A DNA stretch of 64,000 bases. Origin: Eimeria necatrix. Taxonomy: Eukaryota; Apicomplexa; Conoidasida; Eucoccidiorida; Eimeriidae. The notes under the pieces are model-generated. The model was not told the origin of the DNA. It did no database searches and saw only the letters and a program-made list of their open reading frames with translations. Each line of letters starts with the position of its first letter. Position 1 is the first letter of the stretch. The stretch is taken from positions 1-64,000 of the forward strand of contig NW_013652052.1 of assembly GCF_000499385.1 (NCBI RefSeq). The letters run 5' to 3'. Positions 23,820-32,700 of the stretch are shown here, one piece after another. A program made the translations under genes and the position numbers.

Positions 23820-25955
23820 ATGCTGCCCCCAAGCTGCCCTTGCACACGTAGTGCGATGCTCCCCTTATTAGTCTGCAGGGTTTTCTGCGCCTTGCTAACT
23901 GTCGTCTGGCTGCAGTGCCTTCTCTCTCCAGGTGCTGTAGCCATAGCAGCGAGGGAGCTGCACATGGCGACAGCGAAGAGCGTGCCTGCGGCTGATCCTA
24001 ATTCTGATCCGGTAGGCCATCTCCCGATCAGTAGTGGAGATGATCATTTGTTTCTTATATCCAGCAGAAGCTCGTTGCCGAGCAACACAGGGGATCGGCG
24101 GTCGGCTGCACCGGCTTCAGAGCAATCTGCTCATGTTGAGCAGCCAAGATCAGCCAGGCCAGGCCGGTTCTTCTCTTCTTCCGTATTATTCAAAGTAAAA
24201 TCTTTTGCGGCCGCGGCGATCGGAATACTAGCAATTATTTACTTGGTGCTGCGCTGCAGAAGAAACAGGGGGCTTCATTCGGTGCGAGGCCAAACGTTGA
24301 GGGCCCTTTCTGACACGGCAGAAAGCAGCAGCAGCAGCGAAATGGCCAGCGCCAGTAGCGACGTTGAGAGCAGCTCAGATGGTGACCCCGGGGAGTCTGC
24401 TTGTGACGTCTTGAATGCTGACGAGGAAAAGCCAGCATCCTCGGCACCTAAGTGGAAAATATCGGAAGATGAAGTCCACAACAGAGCATCCTTATTATTT
24501 ACAGAAGCGAAGGATTTAATGGAATTGGCCCTAAAAGTACTACCTCTTCTCAAAGGGCCCTTCCATAATCCTCTATCAACGTTGCTTACTATCGTGGCCC
24601 AGGAACTATGTGCTGTTCGTCTCTATGCAGATCTTTGGGTGCAGGCACGCTGGAACCCAGCAATGCATCAAATATTAGAAAGTGGGAGAAAACTTGTGGG
24701 CTCTGGGGAGGCTTCGAAAACCAGTTCTGCCGTGTCGAGGAACTTCGAAAACGTGCTTTTGTTTTTGGAGAGTCTTGGTAAACAGATACCCCAGAAGGAT
24801 CCGCGGGGGCAGGAACAGCTCCTGAAGGATCTTCTAGCTACTGTGACAATGGCGCGGGGAGCGTTTCATCAATGCGCAGTTGGTCTTTCCGTTCTTTTAC
24901 CATGGTCACAGGTGAAAACGCAGAAAGCGGCAGGAATCGAGGGTAGAGGGGCCAGACGAAGAAAAGGTGGCTCGGGCGTCATACCAAAAGAGCTGGAGGC
25001 GTCTTTGATGAAAGTGTTGACAACGGTACAATCCGCTCGCCGTGAAGCATTGCTGTCTGACCCTGAGTTACGTCCTTGGATAGAAGTTTGCGAACGAAGC
25101 CTAAGGCAAAAAATTATAGAAAACTCGAGGCTTCGCCGCCCAGCCACGACTGCTTCTCCCTTGGTAGCTCAAATGAGTGAACTTTTAAGAGGCTGTGACG
25201 TTCCCCTAGAAGAATTGCGTAGGGCCCACGAGAGCTTGTTCAAAGACTTTCTCGCCCACGAAAGTGCGCCCCTCGTGGTCGCGAGAAAACGATCAGGGGG
25301 ATCAACAGATCGGCCTTGGGCTGTAGCAGTAAGAGAGGCCTTGAGGAAGGATGGAAATCAAACTTCTTCTCTTGCGGCCGTTGCTACCAGTTCCTCCAGC
25401 TCTTCTAAAACCAAGCATGCAGACGCAGCTGGAATACAAGCCGGAGTTTCAGGAGGGCAGTCCAGGGCATCTCGGAAAAAAAGAGCTGAACCTGCAATAC
25501 TGTGGCTACCCTCATCTCTTCCAGTGCCTACCTCATGGTTTATCGCACCTGACGGAGGCATAAATTTCCCAGTAATTTCTCTGCTTCTCAGCTCTAATGC
25601 GGCCCCCGTATCTTGGCGTTTTACTAGAAACAGTCCGTTGCTTTCCCTACCCAGAACAAGCCCAAAAAATTATCAGACGGCATTGGCTTTGAAGGCGCCT
25701 GCAGCGGCCCCCAAGCATCTGCTCAAAAAGAAAGTCCTGAACCCAAATGCTCCTCCATTTACACCCAAGCTGACTATGCAGGATGAGGGCGAAGGTACAA
25801 CTGTAGAGGTGAAGAAGAGAAAACACGATATAGTAAGAGCTCCCGGAGCGAATAAGGGCCCAGGGACACCCTTTTACGGCCATGCGTGGGGCGAGCCTTC
25901 AGAAAGCACTGGGCAAGAGGAAAGTTCAGACAGTGGAGACGACCCTTTAACGTAG
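23820..25955 (+). CDS. Family member 5: leader, TM, module, Ser/Lys-rich tail
   Basis: The frame extends upstream on TTG; the first ATG is at 23820 (711 residues), with a second possible ATG 36 bases later. Leader core about 13-36 (LLVCRVFCALLTVVWLQCLL), spacer of about 90 residues, membrane segment about 128-145 ending IIYLVLRCRRNRG. After an acidic Ser run the module begins: RASLLFTEAKDLMELALKV, LPLLKG, LLTIVAQELCAVRLYADLW, LLATVTMARGAFHQCAVGL, SVLLPW, VIPKELEASLMKVLTTV, and a last helix LEELRRAHESLFKDFLAHE. The tail is Ser/Ala-rich with basic clusters (RASRKKR, KKRKHD) and an acidic end. Intronless. It is the only clearly intact member on the plus strand. Members 4 and 6 align along the whole module. 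Function is not recognisable; the layout resembles coccidian secretory-organelle proteins with one internal membrane segment, but that is inference. Confidence 0.83.
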   Translation: MLPPSCPCTRSAMLPLLVCRVFCALLTVVWLQCLLSPGAVAIAARELHMATAKSVPAADPNSDPVGHLPISSGDDHLFLISSRSSLPSNTGDRRSAAPASEQSAHVEQPRSARPGRFFSSSVLFKVKSFAAAAIGILAIIYLVLRCRRNRGLHSVRGQTLRALSDTAESSSSSEMASASSDVESSSDGDPGESACDVLNADEEKPASSAPKWKISEDEVHNRASLLFTEAKDLMELALKVLPLLKGPFHNPLSTLLTIVAQELCAVRLYADLWVQARWNPAMHQILESGRKLVGSGEASKTSSAVSRNFENVLLFLESLGKQIPQKDPRGQEQLLKDLLATVTMARGAFHQCAVGLSVLLPWSQVKTQKAAGIEGRGARRRKGGSGVIPKELEASLMKVLTTVQSARREALLSDPELRPWIEVCERSLRQKIIENSRLRRPATTASPLVAQMSELLRGCDVPLEELRRAHESLFKDFLAHESAPLVVARKRSGGSTDRPWAVAVREALRKDGNQTSSLAAVATSSSSSSKTKHADAAGIQAGVSGGQSRASRKKRAEPAILWLPSSLPVPTSWFIAPDGGINFPVISLLLSSNAAPVSWRFTRNSPLLSLPRTSPKNYQTALALKAPAAAPKHLLKKKVLNPNAPPFTPKLTMQDEGEGTTVEVKKRKHDIVRAPGANKGPGTPFYGHAWGEPSESTGQEESSDSGDDPLT

Positions 25956-28900
25956 AAGAATTTTTACCTGCCAGCCTGCTTGAAACGGCAGCGACGGCAA
26001 AGGCAGCAGGCAAGTGAGCAACAAAAGCAGAAGCAGCACCGCTGGAAGAAGCACTACTAGCGGCTGCAGGGAAAGACCTAGAGAGCTCGGATGGAAACAG
26101 GGGCTTTGAAGGAAGCTTGGACGAGAACGGTTTTGTTTCTTTGGTGCTCTTCTTTGTAATCATCTCTTCCTCTTTTCCTTAAGCTTGTTATTTTTACCAA
26201 GCATTTCTGTCATTTTCTCAGTATGCGCATTCACTTCTTAGCCTCTGCGTTCTCTATTGCTACACCTTTTCTTGAGCAGCTCTCTGGTATAGTGCAGCGC
26301 AGGAACAGCTGAACGCTTTTTTAGGAGTTTGGTCAAGGCGCAAACGCGCCATGTTCATGTGGAAGTGGCTTGCTGTTGTTTACGTTGGAAAATTCAGCTG
26401 GATAAACAAATTAAACTGATAAAAAATATGTTGTAGTTTTTATTGTGTACTGTGGCAAGCTGCAGTGTCGTGAGCTTACTTGCAAACCAGGATTTGAAGC
26501 AACTCCAAGCAGAATTTATGTATCGAGCAAGCTAGTTTATGATTCATGCATATGCTTGCAACGTACGTACAGATTTGACATGCGATATGCTTGCATGCAA
26601 TGCATGCATGCATTTGCTCCGCAAATTAGATTAATGTAGATGTTCCTGCCGTTTCTTTGATTTCTGGCACGGAACTCATTAAAATGGCTCGAGAACTATT
26701 CTGAAGGTCATTTTGCGGCGGTGGAAAGCTTTTCTCGTGGGTATATGTGTGAGTGGGCTTCAAAGAGCCGAGCTTTTCGAGCGAAACCGTGACACAGTTC
26801 TCTTCTAGTGCCTTGATAAAAGGCACAAGTGCCATGCATTATTGTGTCGTCTCCCTCCTGAAGCCCACTGTAGGCTCTTTTCTTTTAGCCGGCATACCTC
26901 GGACGCCTGCGCACCCATTGTAGGTGCTCTGAGCACAAGCATAGTAATAACCTCAGCTGTAAGGCGGAAGATTGCGATCACCTCAGCTCGTCGCTGACTT
27001 CACTTTTGTACTGAAAAAGGTCGTTGTTGCATCCTAGGTCGTATGCCCATCTGCCCGGCTGGTCCTTTGCGCCCCATAGGATCACTTTTTAGATGAAGCG
27101 AAAGTGAAGGGCGAATTCATCTATACGCTTTTTTCTATTCTGGCATTTTGTCTCACAACCACAGTTTTGTTCAGCAAAACTGGAAAAAAACGAAACGTCA
27201 CCTCCCTGTTCGCACGTCAATCATAGAAAGTTACTACGCCTACTGTCAGAACGAATCTTCATTTTTTGTGCAATGCGTGTTGGAAAGAGCTAGCTGAGGA
27301 AAATTCGAACCCATCGGCTACTCTACAGTATATCCTTCCCGCTCAAGTTGTGGTTGCCTCATGTGATTCTTCTTTGTGTTCTGTGGGCATAAAAGTGCTG
27401 AAACATTCAGCCTTTTCTATTCTTCAAAGCTGTTAGGTCCAAAGTTGAAGTGACGGTTAAGGAGTCTATTGCACTGAAATACTTCAAAATGCGCCAATGA
27501 TACTTCATCAAAGACCCAGTTTCTTGCATTGGGCAGGTGATACATCTTTCCAGGTTGCCGCTGCTGTTGCTGCCGCAAGCTAAAAAGGTAGTGAGAGTGA
27601 CATCTACAATGAAGACTGACCAGGGGTCTTCCACACAACGACTTTGCGCTGTGCAGCCCACAGTGGCAGTGTAGTACTTCTCTGCCAGCCAGAAGGAACG
27701 CATACGCAAGATTTTTATATCATTCTTCAAGTCTACACGTTATATTTGACACGCGGATACTCATGCGCCAAAATATATACATATACATTAGAAAATTGTG
27801 GAATAACACATACATGCAATATGCAAATGTGCATTGAACGACGAGTATTGCTATGAATTAAACCTATGCATGTGTGGATAAAATCGCGCTTGCACCCAAA
27901 AAAAATAAATGCAGGGAAATCGCAAAAGCAGCCGTAATAAGCAAGAAAGAGACAAACTTTAAACCCGCGAGCATCCCAATAAATCTTGATCCATATTTTT
28001 TAATCAGCGACGTCCACCACAGTGAGGAACGGCAATTTCTTGAATGCTCTACGCTGTTTTTGCTATAGCTAAAATTGCTTCAAATAAAATGTGCAAGCAC
28101 TTCCCTATTGTAGCATGCCCTGGCCTTCATTTGACCCGCCGCCAGTTCCCAGCCTCTTTATAAAGGAAACGCAAAAATAGAGCAAAACCGAATAAAGACA
28201 GGCAACACAGGTCACATCAAGGAGATACAAACAGCACAACAAAACGTGGACATAAGTGCAGTGGCGAAATACAAGAAAACTGCGACAGCAATCGCTTTGC
28301 GTGTGGAGCGTCTTCCCCATGGCCTCTGTCTGAGGCTTATCTGTCGGCATTTCTCTATGCACCTGCAGCTCTTGTCGATCCGTTTGCTGCTGCTGCTGCC
28401 TCAACATGTGCCGCTGCTCCCCTGCCACCGCTGAACCTTCCGCTGTTGCTGTCGGCATTCCCTCCAGTGCCGACAGGTGTAAAAACAAAAGCCCTACATC
28501 ACTGCGTCATAGTTTAATGCATTTGCCTCTGCTGCTGCTCTCCCTTCCGTTGCTTCAAGTATCACGCCCAAATCAAGGCCATAGAGGGACGCAACCGACT
28601 TTTTAATGGCTGCAAGGAGCGTCTTTCATTTTCTTTGGATCTTCTGCATCCATCACGCCCGAGTGGCTCGTTTCTTGAAAAGTTTGGGAAGCATCAAGTC
28701 GATCATGGTAGGACCCAGGTGTCATAAACAACTTTAGAGTTGTCCTCAACCCTTAGATGGTGCCTTACAGCCTAAAGGCCGATAACAGGCTCTTCAAACA
28801 GACACCTCAGTGCGTCTTCCTTGGGGCTTCTACGAGACTGCAAAAAGCCTAGGACTCTACCAGAGGTTATTTTAGGGGCCTCCAAAAACCTCAGTAGAGG

Positions 28901-29722
28901 GACCCAATAGAGGTATCTCAAAGCTTTCTGTGCTGAGGTCCTAAGAGGTCCCTTGGAGAGGACCTTGAAAGCGCTGCCGTGGGTGCTCATACAAAAGGTC
29001 CTGTAGCCAAAAGCCATGGCAGAAGTCAGGAGACTAAAACCACTCGTTTTTCATGCCAGAGAATCAAGAAAACGAAAAGGAAAGATAAAGAGCGCCCCAC
29101 AACTTTAATAAATAAAACCCGTGAAGCTTGCAGAAGAGGGACGAGGGTTCCCAGACAGGCGAGAACGGGACGACGTAAGGTAGGAGAAGCACAATTATCG
29201 CGCTTTCCAGAGTGACCTCGAGATCTGTGTGGCTTCCGTCAGCCTTGCTCTCCTGCTGCAAATCCTGCTCCAGGAGTGTCCGCTGGATTCCTTGCTGCAG
29301 TTCGTGCTGCAGGGGCTTTTGCGGCGCATCCTACATCGTGTTTCTGCTGCGGCGTTTGGCGCAGATCTTTTTGCTGTTCCTACTGCACACGCTTGGGCTG
29401 CATCTTGTATTCAAACTTTTCATGCGAGTGTTTCTCCGACAACGCCTGCTGCAGCTCCTTCTGCAGGTGTTTGCGCCGCACCTTTTTCCGCCTGAGTTTG
29501 TGCTTCATCTTCCGCACGTCATGCAAACGATTTCGCACCTTCTGCTTCTCCTATTGTTGTAGATGCTTCCGCAACTTCTGCCGCCTGAACTGTGGTGCTC
29601 GTTGCAGGTTCATGCTGTGAATCTCTTGCTGTAGTTCCCGCTGCGGACGTTTGCGGTGCATCTCCTGCAATGCTTACTCCAAGTACTCGTGCTGCAGCAT
29701 TCGCTTCAGCTTCTGCTTCGAC
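25956..29722. other. Intergenic; possible tail debris of member 6 at its right edge
   Basis: No intact gene is supported. TGCATGCA-type sequence occurs around 26590-26616. From 29722 down to about 29520 the minus strand keeps the Ala/Glu-rich reading frame of member 6 open for another 66 codons behind its TAA, so the gene may once have been longer. A CAG-containing frame at 28105-28488 (-) has no other support. Confidence 0.45.
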
Positions 29723-32700
29723 TTACACTGCAGATTCCGTTTCAATTTCTGCTCTGGCTTCCGCTGCAGCTTCCGCTGCAGCTTCAGTTTCCGCTGCAGC
29801 TTCAGCTTCCGCTGCAGCTTCAGCTTCTGCTGCAGCTTCAGCCGCATCTTCCGCTACAGCTTTTGCTCCGGATTCCGCAGCAGCTTCCGCTTCAGCTTCT
29901 GCTCCACTTTCTGCTTCAGCTTCCAGTGCAGCTTCCGCTAAAACTGCTGGTGCGCCTTGCGCTCCCCAAAAATTTGCGGAAAAGTCTGAAGGGACTGCCG
30001 AGACAGATATAGAACGATGAACGCGACGACGGGCACGACGACGGCAAGAACGACGGGGCAAGGTAGCAGCACCGTGTGATCCCGAGTCAGCAGAATCAGC
30101 AACTTCAACCGAAGAGTGTGAAGAGTCGGCTGCGACACTAGGAGAAGATGCTTCCAAGGAGGGATGAGGAGGAACAAAAGGGCCCTGGTACATGGGAACA
30201 GGACCAACAGGAACTGGGGGGTAGACGGGAAGAGAATCGGCAGAAGGCGGTGGGTATTCGGGATGAGGACCGACAGGAGGGGGTGGAAAGACGGGAACAG
30301 CGACCATGGGAAGGGATGGGTACGTAGGAGGGCCAATAGGGGGGAGTGGGTAGGTGGGAGGTACAGCGGGACGGGGCCCGTAGTCAGGAGGACCAAAAGG
30401 AGGGGGTGGATAGGCAGAAGGACCAGCGAAAGCGGGTGGATAGGCAGGAGAAGGACCAATGGGAGGGGGTGGATAAGGAGGAAAATGACCATTGGGAGGG
30501 GGTGGGTATGGGGGTGAAGGACCAACGGGAGGGGGTGGATAGGGGGGTGAAGGACCAACGGGAGGGGGTGGATAGGGAGGAGAAGGACCAATGGGAGGGG
30601 GTGGATACGCAGCATTAGGGCCAACACCAGGGGGTAGGAAGGCAGGAGAAGGACCGGCTGGACGGGGTGTGTAAACGGAAGGAGGGCCAAAAGCTGGCCC
30701 TGGGTACGTGGAATCAACACTAGCTGCAGGAGGTGGGTTAACCGGATCAGGAGCAACAGGAGGCTGCAGGTGCTCAGGAGGAACATTTGGAGGAAGTGAG
30801 TTATCGGCAGCCGAGCCAGCTGGAGAACCTAGATAGTCAGTAGGAGATTTAACAGGAGACGGTTGGTGTTGACTAGGGGGGTCAGCAGGAGAGGATGGGC
30901 TATCGGTAGCAGGATCACTGGGAGGTGGGTGCTCAGCAGCAGGATCCTCCGCAGGTAGCTGGCCCGTTTGATCACCAGCAGGAGGGGCTGCGTAGGCGGG
31001 ATTTGGATCAGCAGAAGGGGGTGGGTAGGCGGGATTTGGACCAACAGGAGGGGGTGGGTAGCCAAGGAAAACACCAAGGAGGTGGGGTGGATACACAAAA
31101 GGACCAGCCGGAGGGGGTGGGTAGGCGGGGTGAGGGCCTACAGGAGGGGGTGGGAAAGCAGGATGAGGACCAAAAGGAGGGGGTGGGTAGGCCGGATGTG
31201 CACCAACAGGCGCGGTTGGGTAGCCGGGATGAGGGCCACCAAAAGCGGGGAACAACTCATGAGGATCACTGGGCATTTGGACGAAGGCATTGGGACCGAA
31301 AGGAGGATCTGGGTGCGTGGGAACAGGACCAACAGGAGGTGCACCGGGAGGAGGTGGACCAAAAGGAGGGCCTGGGTAGGTGGGGAAACGGCCAGGAACA
31401 GGATGCCGGAATGTGCCGCCATTGTCAGCGGAAGGACGTTGGCTGCCTCGAGGGGTGAAGGCTCGAGGACGAGGAAACCCGCGGGCTGGGTAGCCAGTAG
31501 GAGGACCAGCAGGCGGTCCTAAGTAAGGCGGAAAAGTGCCAAAAGGAGGGCCTGTGAAAGCCGGAGGAGCACCAGGAAGCTGTGGGTGGAAGGCAACGAG
31601 ACCTATAGAAGGGCATGAGCCAACCCCAGGAGGACAGAAAGGATTTTGTTCGGCAGCGTTAGGATCAAGAGGCTGGGGTCCGGAGGAAGCATGCGCATCA
31701 ACAGGAGGGGTAGAAGCGGCAGAAGCAGCAGAAGACGTAACAGATGGAGCTTCTGGGCAGGGGAGAGCACCACCAACAGAAAGACTTGATGCTGCAGAAG
31801 AACTGTCAACTGCAGAGCCTTCAGAGGAGGAAGCGCCAGTATGGGTGTCTGGCAAGGTGGAATGGGCATCACCGGGAGGGGCGGAGGCAGAGGTAGGATA
31901 CTGAACAACTGGAGATGAGGGGGCAGCGGGATGGTCAACGGGCGGGGCCGAGGCAGCTGCGGGATAATCAGGAATGGGGCTTGAGACAGCTGAACGATAA
32001 TCACTCGAAACGGCTGAGGAGGAAGAAGGCCCTTCAGCAGGTGGGTCTGAGGCAGCAGAGCCATCATCAGGGCCGTCTGAAACAGAAGGGGGATCTGAAT
32101 CAATCTGCTCTAAAGCGGTAGAAAGATCTGTAGCAGGCGACTCTGATCCGACGGAACAGCGTGCAGAACGCTGAGGCGAGGCGGCAGAAGCATCAGTAGC
32201 AAGAGACTCTGAGGAGGAAGAGGCTTGACGAACGAGAGGCTCTGGGGAGGAAGAAGCAGGAGGAACATGAGGCTCTGGAGCAGAAGAGGAATCTGGAGCA
32301 GGCGGCGCTGAGCAAGGACGGGGTTCCGAGGGTCCAGGTGGCTCTGACAAGACGGAAGCATTATCAGATGTATCATCACCGCCAGAGGAACCATGCTGCG
32401 GTGGTTTCGAAGCTTCGGGACGATCATCTGGATGTGCCTCTACCGTGCTGGAAGGATCCTCAACAGGCTGGGTTACCGTCGTGATATGGTAAACGCCAGC
32501 TGCAGGTGGAACGACCGCAGGACCATGAACAAATGGGATTACGGGGGGGAAAGGAATAACAGGAGCCAGGATAACGCCGGGGGGAGGGGCTAAGGTGGGG
32601 GGAGGGGCATGCAGAGTCTGCAGGTAAGTAGGGGCAAACGCACTGGTACTTGGTGCGGTAGTAAAAACAGGAGGTGCGACAGCAAAAGCAGCAGGTGCGG

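Noticed and set aside
29592..30020. Plus-strand Ala/Ser-rich ORF
   Set aside because: Mirror of the Ala/Glu tail of member 6.
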